Assembly (NCBI RefSeq): GCF_003999875.1
Contig: NZ_RQVJ01000005.1
Span: 62,001-126,000, forward strand
Source: Veillonella sp. 3310
Lineage (GTDB): Bacteria; Bacillota; Negativicutes; Veillonellales; Veillonellaceae
Length of the DNA: 64,000 bases
Direction of reading: 5' to 3'
Position numbers and translations under genes: made by a program. Below are positions 16,680-25,977 of this stretch, in pieces. Below the pieces are notes generated by a model. That model did no database searches, was not told where the DNA came from, and was given only the letters and a program-made list of their open reading frames with translations. Numbering within the stretch: position 1 is the stretch's first letter; each line of letters starts with the position of its first letter.

Positions 16680-19106
16680 ATGGTATATATTATAGATGGC
16701 GGCATGGGTACCATGCTGCAAGCGGCAGGTCTTGGTGACGGGGCTTGTCCAGAATTATTTAACGTAGAACATCCGGACGTGGTGGAGCATATCCACGCAG
16801 AATATTTACGTCATGGTAGTGATATTATTACGACTAATACCTTTGGAGGGACAGCCTTAAAACTGGATGAATACCAATTGGGTCATCGTATGGATGAAAT
16901 CAATCGAGCTGCTGTGAAAGTAGCACAAGCGGCTCGGGATAAGATTAACCCAAATGCGAAAATCGCAGGGGATATGGGTCCTAGTGGTCGTTTTATGGCG
17001 CCACTCGGGGTAGCTCAATTTGATGAGATTTATGAGACTTTTAAAGACCAAGCAAGAGTCCTCATCGATGCCGGTGTGGATTATATTATTATCGAAACCA
17101 TCATCGACATCCAAGAAATGCGTGCAGCTTTATTGGGTGCAAAAGATGCTCGTGAAGAATTAGGAAAAACAAAAGACGATGTGAAAATCATTTGTCAGTT
17201 TTCTTTCAGTGAAGATGGTCGTACTATCACAGGTACACCACCGGAAGCAGCAGCTATCTTGATGGATGCCATGGAAGCAGATATTGTAGGTATTAACTGT
17301 TCTTTAGGGCCTGAGCAATTATTGCCGTTGGTAGAACGTATGGCGGCGGTAACGAATTTACCAATTAGTATTCAGCCGAATGCGGGTATGCCACAATTAG
17401 TAGGGAAGGAAACCATCTTCCCATTGGGACCAGAAGAAATGGGTGAATATGCTCCTGGTTTCCTTGATGCAGGGGCATCCTATTTGGGCGCATGTTGCGG
17501 TAGTACACCAAAACACATCGAGGCTATCGCCAAAGCGGCGCGAGCGCATACACCAGCAGAACGACCATATGTGGAGCCGTTTACTGCTTTCACGAGCCGT
17601 ACTAGTGTAGTGAAAGTAGGTTTGCAAGAAAAACCAATCATTATCGGGGAACGCATTAACCCAACAGGCCGTAAGGTGTTGGCGGAAGAAATTCGCAAGG
17701 GTAGCTTTATCATGGTGAAGAAAGATGCCTTAGCTCAAGTAGAAGCCGGTGCTGATGTGCTAGATGTCAACATGGGTGTGACAGGCGTTGACCCAGGGGA
17801 AACGATGAAACGAGCTATCGAAGAATTAACGATGCTTGTGGAGGTTCCATTATCCATTGATACCTTAGATCCGGTGGCAATGGAAGCAGGTTTAAAAGCC
17901 TACCCAGGCCGTCCATTGTTGAATTCTGTGAACGCAGAGCCAGAGCAATTAGAAGCGGTATTACCGTTGGCAAAACGATATGGTGCAGCCTTATTGTGCT
18001 TGCCACTAGGTAAAAAAGAATTGCCAGAAACGGCAGAAGAGCGTGTGTCCTTAGCGAAGGAAATCGTCTTAGAAGCGTACAACTATGGATTACGACCAAA
18101 TGACCTATTATTAGATCCATTGGTATTGACCTTAGCAAGTAGCCAACATGCAGCGAGAGAAACATTAAAAACATTAAAACTCTACGCTGAAACATTTGGT
18201 TTCCCAACGGTGATGGGCTTATCCAACATATCCTTTGGCTTGCCACAACGGGCATACTTGAATGCACAATTCTTGACGATGGCGTTGAGCAATGGTTTGA
18301 CATGTCCTATCATGAACCCAATGAATGAAATCGTACGAAAAGCTTTCATTACTGGCCGTACCTTCATGGGATTTGACCCAGCAGCGGCGGACTTCATTGC
18401 TGAGTACGGTGGTGACGATGAAAACGCAGTGGTGACGAAAAAAGTGAAAGCTGCGGCGGAAGCCTTCCATAGTGATGACCCTATTGAATGCATTAAACAT
18501 GCCGTAGAGCAAGGTGAAAAAGAGGCGGTTGTGCCATTGGTAAAAGAAGCATTAGCACAAGGCCTAGATCCACTAGAGGTGACTCGTAGAGGGTTATCTG
18601 ATGCTATGGCAGTAGTAGGGGAAAGATTCGGATCTGGTAAAGCGTTCTTGCCACAAGTAATGCTAGCAGCAGAAACAATGCAAGCGGCGTTTACGACCAT
18701 CAAAGAAGTATTGCCAGAAGGAACAACAGAGAAGAAGGCGACGATTATCCTAGCCACAGTTAAAGGTGATATCCATGACTTAGGTAAGAATATCGTATCT
18801 GCCTTGTTAGAAAACAATGGATACCAAATCATAGACTTAGGCAAAGATGTGTCCCCAGAAGAAATCGTGGCAGCAGCGAAAGAACACAATGCGCCGATTA
18901 TTGGTATAGCATCCTTGATGACTACGACAATGCCGATGATTAACGAAACTATTGCAGCTGTACGTGAAGCTGGCGTCAATGCGAAGGTCCTCGTAGGTGG
19001 TGCGGTATTGTCCCAGGCCTATGCAGATGAAGCCGGTGCTGATTCTTATGCCAAAGATGGTATTTCTGCGGTGAATATAGTGAAAGGCTTATTAGGTGAT
19101 GAATAG
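16680..19106 (+). CDS. metH: Cobalamin-dependent methionine synthase without activation domain
   Basis: Transfers a methyl group from methyltetrahydrofolate to homocysteine through cob(I)alamin. The 808 residues contain a homocysteine-binding zinc domain (1-285; Cys207 in GINCS, Cys272/Cys273 in ACCGS), a pterin-binding barrel (about 315-560), a helical B12 cap (about 590-670) and a B12 Rossmann domain with the GDIHDLG lower-axial histidine motif near 697. The SAM-binding activation domain of long MetH forms is absent; a separate activation protein is encoded just upstream. GAGGGA precedes the ATG. Confidence 0.95.
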   Translation: MVYIIDGGMGTMLQAAGLGDGACPELFNVEHPDVVEHIHAEYLRHGSDIITTNTFGGTALKLDEYQLGHRMDEINRAAVKVAQAARDKINPNAKIAGDMGPSGRFMAPLGVAQFDEIYETFKDQARVLIDAGVDYIIIETIIDIQEMRAALLGAKDAREELGKTKDDVKIICQFSFSEDGRTITGTPPEAAAILMDAMEADIVGINCSLGPEQLLPLVERMAAVTNLPISIQPNAGMPQLVGKETIFPLGPEEMGEYAPGFLDAGASYLGACCGSTPKHIEAIAKAARAHTPAERPYVEPFTAFTSRTSVVKVGLQEKPIIIGERINPTGRKVLAEEIRKGSFIMVKKDALAQVEAGADVLDVNMGVTGVDPGETMKRAIEELTMLVEVPLSIDTLDPVAMEAGLKAYPGRPLLNSVNAEPEQLEAVLPLAKRYGAALLCLPLGKKELPETAEERVSLAKEIVLEAYNYGLRPNDLLLDPLVLTLASSQHAARETLKTLKLYAETFGFPTVMGLSNISFGLPQRAYLNAQFLTMALSNGLTCPIMNPMNEIVRKAFITGRTFMGFDPAAADFIAEYGGDDENAVVTKKVKAAAEAFHSDDPIECIKHAVEQGEKEAVVPLVKEALAQGLDPLEVTRRGLSDAMAVVGERFGSGKAFLPQVMLAAETMQAAFTTIKEVLPEGTTEKKATIILATVKGDIHDLGKNIVSALLENNGYQIIDLGKDVSPEEIVAAAKEHNAPIIGIASLMTTTMPMINETIAAVREAGVNAKVLVGGAVLSQAYADEAGADSYAKDGISAVNIVKGLLGDE

Positions 19107-19212
19107 TTAGTATACTATAACACTTAGTAGGCAGAACTCTCAGAAGAGTTACTCCATGGGATAAGGTGTCTAGAAGAATTAGATGGCTTAAAATTCTTTA
19201 TAAAAAATATAT

Positions 19213-19251
19213 AAAAAGGAACATGGCAAAAATCATGCCATGTTCCTTTTT
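19213..19251. terminator. Intrinsic terminator after metH
   Basis: Sixteen-base arms, AAAAAGGAACATGGCA with its complement, around a 7-base loop. A and T runs at both ends allow use from either side, also by the leftward gene at 19333. Confidence 0.9.
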
Positions 19252-19316
19252 ATGTATATGTAGATATGCGTTGAATACGGACTTCATCATATGTGTGTTG
19301 TGGTTAACCTGTAGAA

Positions 19317-19332
19317 TGTTTCACGTGAAACA
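19317..19332. other. parS site 1
   Basis: Perfect copy of the 16-bp ParB-binding palindrome TGTTTCACGTGAAACA, ending at the last base before the stop codon of the leftward gene. Confidence 0.93.
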
Positions 19333-19827
19333 TTACTGAGAAATACCGCTGAGTATCTTAATTCTTATGATAGAATTTCCATTTGTAACAAATTCAATTC
19401 CTTTTCTATAATCGTAAGTTGGCATATATACGCCATAAAAAAGAACGTGAACGCCTTCTTTATTATATACCATACTAGGTTGACCATATTTTGTATAAAT
19501 GTCTGCTATACTATCTCCGACAGTGATACCTCTAGCAGTGACAGCATCTCGGTTGTCTATAGTTGTCATTGTTGTTTCCGGAAAGTGTTTGTTACTTACA
19601 TGGAAGGTGATGCCTCCGTAAATTACTCTATTTGGTTTAAGAGCAGTAGGACCCCCCAAACTTTTATAAATAGCATCGGTAGTAGATCCTGCAGGGATAC
19701 CTGCTACTACTAAGTCTGTTGCTGGTAGTTCATTTCCTTTTACATGCATCGCTTCTAATTGTGAAGTGGAAAAGAGAGAGAATAAAAAGGCGATAACAAG
19801 TATCCAAGGACGTAGTTGTTTCATCAT
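19333..19827 (-). CDS. Secreted protein with tandem 'G-D/S-T...YG-P' motifs, function unknown
   Basis: Protein of 164 residues with a signal peptide (basic start, hydrophobic 8-24, likely cleavage near 26). The mature part has two related segments, one around AGSTTDAIYKSLGGP then YGGITF, the other around VGDSIADIYTKYGQP then FYGVY. This layout recalls BamE/SmpA-like small folds, but I do not recognise a named family. The second half aligns closely with the secreted protein at 40968 (NRDA-T-RGI-VGDS...IYxxYGxP...FYGV...GI-F). It lies between parS sites and reads against parA. AAAGGATAGG precedes the ATG. Confidence 0.7.
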   Translation of the reverse strand: MMKQLRPWILVIAFLFSLFSTSQLEAMHVKGNELPATDLVVAGIPAGSTTDAIYKSLGGPTALKPNRVIYGGITFHVSNKHFPETTMTTIDNRDAVTARGITVGDSIADIYTKYGQPSMVYNKEGVHVLFYGVYMPTYDYRKGIEFVTNGNSIIRIKILSGISQ

Positions 19828-19931
19828 GAGCCTATCCTTTCATAGTTACTATAAATCATATGAAAATCGTACTGTATATAAAACTGTTTGTCAATGCTTA
19901 AAAGTGTCTATATAGTGGTTCATAGAGGGAT

Positions 19932-19947
19932 TGTTTCACGTGAAACA
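19932..19947. other. parS site 2
   Basis: Perfect TGTTTCACGTGAAACA palindrome upstream of parA. Confidence 0.95.
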
Positions 19948-19969
19948 TTACATGACACAACTGGCAAAG

Positions 19970-19985
19970 TGTTTCACGTGAAACA
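19970..19985. other. parS site 3
   Basis: Perfect TGTTTCACGTGAAACA palindrome, 38 bases after site 2 and about 70 bases before the parA -10 box, so ParB spreading could reach the parAB promoter. Confidence 0.95.
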
Positions 19986-20052
19986 GTAAAAAAATATATG
20001 AAAAAGATGAGGAAATACTGGTGTCTTTCATAAAAAACATAACAATCTATGT

Positions 20053-20058
20053 TATAAT
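20053..20058 (+). promoter_or_regulatory. parA -10 element
   Basis: TATAAT 31 bases before the parA start codon. A convincing -35 box is not visible at 16-18 bases; the upstream flank is AT-rich. Confidence 0.45.
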
Positions 20059-20088
20059 GTGATAAGACGATAAGAAAGAGGTGAAATC

Positions 20089-20853
20089 ATGGCTAGAATT
20101 ATTGCCGTAGCCAACCAAAAAGGTGGTGTTGGTAAAACGACAACTGCTGTTAATTTGAGCGCTTGTTTGGCTGTAGAAGGAAAACGAGTACTCTTATTAG
20201 ACTTAGATCCTCAAGGAAATGCTACAAGTGGATTAGGAATCGATAAAGAGGACATTGACCACGGTGTGTATGAAATGCTTGTGGACGATGTGTCTATCAC
20301 TGATATCATAGAATCTACTGTCATAGATACACTGCAAGTTGCGCCCACAACCATCGATTTAGCAGGAGCTGAGGTAGACTTAGTAGCGATGGAAGACAAA
20401 GGGTATACATTGAAACAACGGATAGCACCTATCGTAGATGACTATGACTATATTATTATTGACTGTCCTCCTTCCTTGGGTATGTTAACAATTAATGCAT
20501 TAACCGCCTCCAATAGCGTATTAATCCCTATACAAACAGAGTTCTATGCCTTAGAAGGTGTGAGCCAACTGGTGAAAACTATCGAGTTAGTACAAGAAGA
20601 ACTAAATACAGAATTAGAATTAGAAGGTGTTGTGCTGACTATGTATAATGGTAGAACTAAGTTAGCGGTACAGGTGGCAGAAGAAGTAACGAATTACTTT
20701 GGCGATGCTGTATATACAACAACGATACCACGAAATGTGAAATTGGGAGAAGCTCCTAGCCATGGATTGCCAGTAGTTATCTATGATAAAAGGTCCAAAG
20801 GAGCTGAAGTATATTGTGCCTTAGCACGGGAGGTAATTGAGCGTGGAGCTTAA
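20089..20853 (+). CDS. parA: Chromosome partitioning ATPase ParA/Soj
   Basis: Deviant Walker-type ATPase (254 residues) that dimerises on DNA and moves ParB-parS complexes; Soj-type members also tune DnaA. KGGVGKTTT (residues 11-19) is the deviant Walker A with its signature lysine, and DCPPSLG is the Walker B region. GAAAGAGGTG precedes the ATG. It overlaps parB and has two parS sites just upstream. Confidence 0.97.
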   Translation: MARIIAVANQKGGVGKTTTAVNLSACLAVEGKRVLLLDLDPQGNATSGLGIDKEDIDHGVYEMLVDDVSITDIIESTVIDTLQVAPTTIDLAGAEVDLVAMEDKGYTLKQRIAPIVDDYDYIIIDCPPSLGMLTINALTASNSVLIPIQTEFYALEGVSQLVKTIELVQEELNTELELEGVVLTMYNGRTKLAVQVAEEVTNYFGDAVYTTTIPRNVKLGEAPSHGLPVVIYDKRSKGAEVYCALAREVIERGA

Positions 20854-21712
20854 GAAATCAAAAGGTGGTCTTGGTAAAGGCTTAGGGTCGTTTGGCTTGT
20901 CTGGTTCTTTTAAAGATGGTCATAAAAGTGGCTATGAAATGGATATTACTAAAATACAACCTAACCCTAATCAGCCCCGTAAACGCTTTACAGAAGAAGA
21001 TATGGAAAGCCTAGTAGCATCGATTCAGGCTCATGGACTCATTGCACCTATTGCAGTTCGCAAAGTAGATGATCATTATGAAATCGTAGCGGGTGAACGT
21101 CGTTGGCGTGCGTGTCAACAAGCGGGATTGACTAAAATTCCTGTGGTAGTCCGTGACTATACAACAGAAGAAGTGAGTGAAATTGCCTTAGTAGAAAATT
21201 TGCAACGGCAGAATTTAAACCCTATTGAGGAAGCCTTTGGGTATCAGTGTTTAATGGATACTTTCAAAAAAACACAGGAAGAAATTGCCCTGACAGTAGG
21301 TCGTAGTCGTTCCTACGTGGCGAATATTGTGCGATTATTACAATTGCCAGAGTTTTTACAACAAGAGTTAGAAACAAGTATGCTAACTATAGGGCAAGCA
21401 AGACCGTTATTGGCGTTAGATGGGGAACATTTACAATTACAAGCCTTAGAACGGATTAAGGAAAAAGATTTAAATGCCCGTCAAGTGGAACAATTGGTAA
21501 AAGAACTACAGGCTGGCAAGAAACGCTTAACGTCGTCTCAGCCTCAACCAACAGCGGAGTTGCGCAAGTTAATGCAACGATTGAAAGATAGCTTAGGGAC
21601 TCCTGTAGATATTCGTTTAAAAAATACAAAAAAAGTACAAGGAACCATTGAAGTTTCTTTCAAAAGTGAAGAAGAATTAATGCGTTTAATCAGCTATATC
21701 GAAAGTGAATAG
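20843..21712 (+). CDS. parB: Chromosome partitioning protein ParB/Spo0J
   Basis: CTP-dependent DNA clamp of about 289 residues that loads at parS. The N-terminal CTPase part contains the GERRWRA motif near 80-86, followed by a helix-turn-helix (TQEEIALTVGRSRSYV) near 150 and a C-terminal dimerisation domain. GTG at 20843 is chosen because GGGAGG lies 9 bases before it; a TTG at 20837 is only 3 bases away from that site. It overlaps the parA end by 11 bases. Confidence 0.95.
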   Translation: MELKKSKGGLGKGLGSFGLSGSFKDGHKSGYEMDITKIQPNPNQPRKRFTEEDMESLVASIQAHGLIAPIAVRKVDDHYEIVAGERRWRACQQAGLTKIPVVVRDYTTEEVSEIALVENLQRQNLNPIEEAFGYQCLMDTFKKTQEEIALTVGRSRSYVANIVRLLQLPEFLQQELETSMLTIGQARPLLALDGEHLQLQALERIKEKDLNARQVEQLVKELQAGKKRLTSSQPQPTAELRKLMQRLKDSLGTPVDIRLKNTKKVQGTIEVSFKSEEELMRLISYIESE

Positions 21713-21723
21713 AAAGGAAGTCT

Positions 21724-22941
21724 ATGGTATTAGAAACAACTAGAGGGAATCGCTTGCACATAGGCTTTTTTGGGCGTTGTAATGCGGGTAAATCTACCTT
21801 GATTAACACGTTAACAGAGCAGCAGATTTCCTTAGTATCTCCTATTGCAGGAACGACGACAGATCCAGTGTCTAAAGGGATGGAACTATTGCCCTTAGGT
21901 CCTGTCATGATCGTAGACACAGCAGGCATTGATGATACATCGGAATTAGGATTGTTGCGGGTAGAAAAAACGAAACAAGTATTGCCAACGATGAATTTAG
22001 CCGTGTATATGTTGCGCACAGATATGGAACCCATACCAGAAGATATAGAATGGTTACAACAACTACAAAGTAGCCATATACCTACGTTGGTGGTCATCAA
22101 TGAAGTAGAAGGTCATCAAGGCTCTGACTTCATTAAATCCCACGGAGAACTACAACCTTATGCATCTCAGATAGTAATAGCAGATGTCAACAATAGGGCA
22201 AACCGTATGACTTTGCTAGAGGCGTTAAGTAAATTAAAACCTGTAGATGAGGATGTACAATCTTTATTAGGTGGTTATATCGAAGAAAAAGATGTATTTG
22301 TCTTAGTATGTCCTATTGACGAATCGGCTCCAAAGGGTCGTATTATTTTGCCACAAGTGCAAATGATTCGAGAAATTTTGGACCATCATGGCATGGCTAT
22401 GGTTTGCCAAGTAGAGGAACTAGCAACTACGTTGGAGCAATTACATAAGCCAGCAAAATTAGTGATTACAGACTCTCAAGCTTTTGAGGCGGTGAGTCAA
22501 ATTGTGCCAGAGGAGATAGCTTTAACAAGCTTTTCCATTTTGATGGCACGGTTTAAAGGAAAATTAAAAGATTTAGTGGCAGGTGTACACGCCATAGACC
22601 AATTACGAGCAGGCTCTAAGGTATTAATCAGTGAAGGGTGTACACATCGCCAACAATGTGAAGATATTGGAACGGTAAAGATTCCAAGATGGCTGAAAGC
22701 AAAAGGATACACAGACTTAGAACTAGAGTGGACTAGCGGTGGACATTTCCCTCATGACGTATCTAAGTATGATGTCATCATCCACTGCGGTGGCTGTATG
22801 TTGACACGTCGAGAGGTATTACGACGTATTGATGTAGCCTCTGTGCAAGGGGTTCCTATCGTTAACTACGGTGTATTGATAGCCTCTTTACATGGCATTT
22901 TACAACGTGCTATCAAGCCATTTGAACATGAATTAGAATAG
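21724..22941 (+). CDS. hydF: [FeFe]-hydrogenase maturation GTPase HydF
   Basis: Scaffold GTPase of 405 residues on which the two-iron subcluster of the H-cluster is assembled before delivery to [FeFe]-hydrogenase. The G domain is at the N-terminus (GRCNAGKST near 17-25, DTAGI near 66). The C-terminal Fe-S site is visible as EGCTH...HCGGC, the C-x-H...H-C-x-x-C arrangement of the family. AAAGGAAG precedes the ATG, 11 bases after parB. The cognate hydrogenase and HydE/HydG are not in this window. Confidence 0.94.
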   Translation: MVLETTRGNRLHIGFFGRCNAGKSTLINTLTEQQISLVSPIAGTTTDPVSKGMELLPLGPVMIVDTAGIDDTSELGLLRVEKTKQVLPTMNLAVYMLRTDMEPIPEDIEWLQQLQSSHIPTLVVINEVEGHQGSDFIKSHGELQPYASQIVIADVNNRANRMTLLEALSKLKPVDEDVQSLLGGYIEEKDVFVLVCPIDESAPKGRIILPQVQMIREILDHHGMAMVCQVEELATTLEQLHKPAKLVITDSQAFEAVSQIVPEEIALTSFSILMARFKGKLKDLVAGVHAIDQLRAGSKVLISEGCTHRQQCEDIGTVKIPRWLKAKGYTDLELEWTSGGHFPHDVSKYDVIIHCGGCMLTRREVLRRIDVASVQGVPIVNYGVLIASLHGILQRAIKPFEHELE

Positions 22942-22952
22942 AAAGGATTATT

Positions 22953-23474
22953 GTGTTAGAACAACTATTACCTTGGTTACCATGGATATTAGCGGGAATC
23001 ATTGTACTGTTAGTATTACATGCATTCAGTTTACATATTCGATTGAGTCGTCTAACCAAGCGGTATCGATACTTTATGGATGGCGAAAATGGTCAGAGTA
23101 TTGAGCGACGCCTTGCCATTGAAGTGAAAGAATTACGAGATATGGCAAGCACTTGGCAAACGATTTTATCAGAACAAAAAGTGATTCAATCTACACAGGC
23201 ACAAACATTTCAGCATATTGGCTTTGTGAAATATAATGCTTTTGAAAATATCGGTAATGAACTATCTTTTTCCTTAACATTATTAGATGGCAATTTCAAT
23301 GGGATTGTCATTTCCAGTGTGTATGGACGAAATGAATCACGTATTTTTACGAAACCAATTGTGAATGGTAAAAGTTTAGCCAGTCTTTCACAAGAAGAAT
23401 TAGCTAGCTTGCAATCTGCTATGGGACAACGAAGCAATGGAGATGTGTTAGCCAGTTCTTCCGTGTCAGCATAG
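22953..23474 (+). CDS. DUF4446 family membrane-anchored protein
   Basis: Protein of 173 residues with one N-terminal membrane helix (about 10-27), a coiled-coil-like region (about 50-80) and a small C-terminal domain with the conserved FVKYNAFENIGNELSFSLTLLD pattern (quoted in part: KYNAFENIG...SFSLTLLD). Members are usually found beside parAB in Firmicutes; the role is unknown. GTG start with AAAGGA before it. Confidence 0.8.
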   Translation: MLEQLLPWLPWILAGIIVLLVLHAFSLHIRLSRLTKRYRYFMDGENGQSIERRLAIEVKELRDMASTWQTILSEQKVIQSTQAQTFQHIGFVKYNAFENIGNELSFSLTLLDGNFNGIVISSVYGRNESRIFTKPIVNGKSLASLSQEELASLQSAMGQRSNGDVLASSSVSA

Positions 23475-23486
23475 AAAGGATGTTAT

Positions 23487-24437
23487 ATGCAAATACCTAA
23501 GTGGTTGCAGTCACATCTAAATCAACATGGTGATGACTGGAACTTGCGGTTTACAAAACAACAAAGTAAGACCATAGCCATCATAGTAATTGCTGTCTTA
23601 GTTATTTTATTAGGATTTGGTATCTGGGGGATTGCGCGGCAAGTAGAAGTCTTGCAATTGCGCCAAGAAAATCAATTACAAAAAGAGCAATTAAAACTAT
23701 TGGATCAAAAGGTAGAGGTCTTAGATAAAAAAATGAAGACTTTGGATGAACTCGATCAAAATATTAGAAATATGATTAAAGGTACAGAGTCAGGTACAGT
23801 GCCAAAAACAGATGGCAGTACACAGAGTAAAGAAGAGAAAGAGGACCCTTCTCCCAAAAGCTCAAATAAAACTTTCACAACTACCCAATTATCTGCCCAT
23901 ATATCTAGCCTAGATCGGCAAGCACAACGACGTCTGGTGTCTATGTATACCCTCTATAATGTCCTCAAAGATGGAGTGGGTAAAGATATTCGAGAATTAC
24001 AATCTATGCTAGCTATAGAAGGTGATGCAACGGATGCCAATAGTCATATGCCATCCATTTGGCCTGCAAAAGGTGTCATTAGCTCTACTTTTGGAGCACG
24101 ACAAGACCCAGTGTATGGTGGAGGAGCTTTCCATGAAGGCTTAGACATTGCCAATGATGCGGGAACGACAGTAGTAGCGACTGCGGCGGGCACTGTGACC
24201 TATGCAGGGTATAATGGTGGCTATGGTAATGAAATAGAAATTGATCATGGTAATGGATTTGTGACAAAATATGGGCATAATTCAGCGCTCCTAGTACAAG
24301 TAGGAATGACTGTAAAAAAAGGACAATCCATTGCATTGATGGGAAGTACTGGTAAAAGTACGGGTAGTCATGTTCATTACGAGGTGCGTGTGAATGGTGT
24401 GGCTACAGATCCATTATTATTTTTGCCCATTCAATAG
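23487..24437 (+). CDS. Membrane-anchored M23 (LytM) peptidase
   Basis: Cell-wall endopeptidase or EnvC/NlpD-like factor of 316 residues. One membrane helix (about 30-50) is followed by a Leu/Gln-rich coiled coil (55-100), a charged linker (105-130), and a C-terminal LytM domain (about 190-312). Zinc ligands are visible in HEGLD (His and Asp) and SHVHYEV (HxH), so it is probably catalytically active. AAAGGATG precedes the ATG; it sits in the same gene run as parB, hydF and DUF4446. Confidence 0.9.
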   Translation: MQIPKWLQSHLNQHGDDWNLRFTKQQSKTIAIIVIAVLVILLGFGIWGIARQVEVLQLRQENQLQKEQLKLLDQKVEVLDKKMKTLDELDQNIRNMIKGTESGTVPKTDGSTQSKEEKEDPSPKSSNKTFTTTQLSAHISSLDRQAQRRLVSMYTLYNVLKDGVGKDIRELQSMLAIEGDATDANSHMPSIWPAKGVISSTFGARQDPVYGGGAFHEGLDIANDAGTTVVATAAGTVTYAGYNGGYGNEIEIDHGNGFVTKYGHNSALLVQVGMTVKKGQSIALMGSTGKSTGSHVHYEVRVNGVATDPLLFLPIQ

Positions 24438-24446
24438 GAGGCAATT

Positions 24447-25025
24447 ATGAAATCCTATGTACAAGTTTATACAGGTGATGGCAAGGGAAAAACAACCGCT
24501 GCCATCGGTTTAGCAGTGCGTGCTGCTGGAGTTGGTAAGAAAGTACTATTGCTTCAATTTATGAAGTCAAAAGTGTACTCAGAACATGCTGTATTAGATC
24601 ATTTGGAACCTATAACAGTAGAAACAGTAGGGAAACCATTTTTCATCATTCCTGAAGGAATGAAAAGCGACGAAGAGTTGCGTCGATGGGGGGATGATGT
24701 AGTAGTCTTTCCCAAAGGGCAGCCCCCACAAGAGTACAAAGACTTAATCCATATTGGACAAGAACGGGCTCTACAAGCGGTAGCTACAGGAGACTTTGAT
24801 ATTGTTATTTTAGATGAATACAATATGGCGTTATTTTTCGGTTTAATTGACGAAGCGGAAGGGCGCGCTTTACTAGCGGCTCGCAATCCTAATGTAGAAG
24901 TGGTATTCACTGGCCGTGGTGCTCCTCAATGGTTATTGGATGAAGCGGACTTGGTTACCGTCATGGAGGCGTATCGTCATTATTATGATCAAGGCGTAGA
25001 AGCACGCCTTGGTATTGAGCATTAA
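24447..25025 (+). CDS. cobO: Cob(I)yrinic acid a,c-diamide adenosyltransferase CobO/BtuR
   Basis: Adds the 5'-deoxyadenosyl group from ATP to reduced corrinoids (192 residues). The P-loop GDGKGKTTAA lies at 10-19, the typical CobO N-terminus, and ILDEYN near 114-119 is the Walker B-like stretch. It can make adenosylcobalamin for B12 enzymes or salvage. AGGAGG stands before the ATG. Confidence 0.95.
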   Translation: MKSYVQVYTGDGKGKTTAAIGLAVRAAGVGKKVLLLQFMKSKVYSEHAVLDHLEPITVETVGKPFFIIPEGMKSDEELRRWGDDVVVFPKGQPPQEYKDLIHIGQERALQAVATGDFDIVILDEYNMALFFGLIDEAEGRALLAARNPNVEVVFTGRGAPQWLLDEADLVTVMEAYRHYYDQGVEARLGIEH

Positions 25026-25088
25026 GGGTAAAGAATGGTATAATTTAAGTATGTATATCGTATAACATACTGAAAGGTAGGTGGTATC

Positions 25089-25940
25089 GTGTCACTATGG
25101 ATGATTCTATTGCTGCTAGTAATAGCTTTCATCATAGCCATTTTATGTATTCCTATCACATATAGTCTGAAAGTAAGTTCGCGCAAGCCTTATGAATTTG
25201 ACTTCCGTATTGAGTGGATGTATCGAGTATTGAAGGTACATCTTGCGTATAAGCAAGGGCATCCCTTGTTTAAGGAGGTCTATGTATTAGGGTCTATGAA
25301 AGTTGGTTCTGCCCGTGATTACGAAGATTGGTTAAATCGTAGGGTAAAAGAAGAACTAGATCCGTTAGCGACAGACAGTAAAGAAGATGTAGACACAAAA
25401 GAAGTGCTAGACGAACCAGATCCGTATCCATTATCTGGATACTCAGGGCCAGAACCTGTGCAATCTGTACGGTTTGATGCCAATGGACAGGTGCTGGAAT
25501 CAGTAGACACTACATCACCGCAAGAAGAGACAACAAAGAAACAAGAAGATACAAAAGACTTACCAACCTATTGGTGGTGGAAACATGTATCAAACCCTAA
25601 ACTTTATGAAGCGTTGTTTACGGTCAGTAAGCAATGTGCTAGCCATGCTAGTCCTAGAGTATTCCAATTAGAAGGTGATTTTGGGATTCCTAGACCTTAT
25701 GAAATGGGTCTGATCACCGCGGCTGCCTATACATTATGTCCGAAACAAGTAGAGCAAGTTAATTTCTCGTATACAGAGTTTGCCTATACAGGTAGTTTAA
25801 CAGTGAAAGGGCATATGCAATTAGGTGTATTTGCATTCTATGGAACTCTATTTATAGTGAAAAAAGCAGTCAGAGAGTGTCTGATGGACAGTGCAAAAGC
25901 ATTTGTACAGTATCGTCGTCGTAAGCAAAGTGCAAAATAA
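25089..25940 (+). CDS. DUF2953 family membrane protein
   Basis: Protein of 283 residues with an N-terminal membrane helix (about 3-23), an acidic, Pro-rich low-complexity middle (about 95-155) and a C-terminal domain. DUF2953 proteins stand directly before ytfJ in many Firmicutes, as here, where they are linked to sporulation or the envelope. This organism group rarely sporulates, so the present role is unknown. GTG start with GTAGGTGG before it. Confidence 0.75.
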   Translation: MSLWMILLLLVIAFIIAILCIPITYSLKVSSRKPYEFDFRIEWMYRVLKVHLAYKQGHPLFKEVYVLGSMKVGSARDYEDWLNRRVKEELDPLATDSKEDVDTKEVLDEPDPYPLSGYSGPEPVQSVRFDANGQVLESVDTTSPQEETTKKQEDTKDLPTYWWWKHVSNPKLYEALFTVSKQCASHASPRVFQLEGDFGIPRPYEMGLITAAAYTLCPKQVEQVNFSYTEFAYTGSLTVKGHMQLGVFAFYGTLFIVKKAVRECLMDSAKAFVQYRRRKQSAK

Positions 25941-25977
25941 AGAACTTTCAGAAGTTGAAGAATCATAGGAGGTCATG

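Noticed and set aside
17815-18303. Second minus-strand open frame inside metH
   Set aside because: Same reason; it overlaps another shadow frame and resembles no protein.
18182-18979. Long minus-strand open frame (265 codons) opposite metH
   Set aside because: It lies wholly inside a well-conserved gene, has low-complexity Ser/Ala composition and no ribosome site; an antisense shadow.
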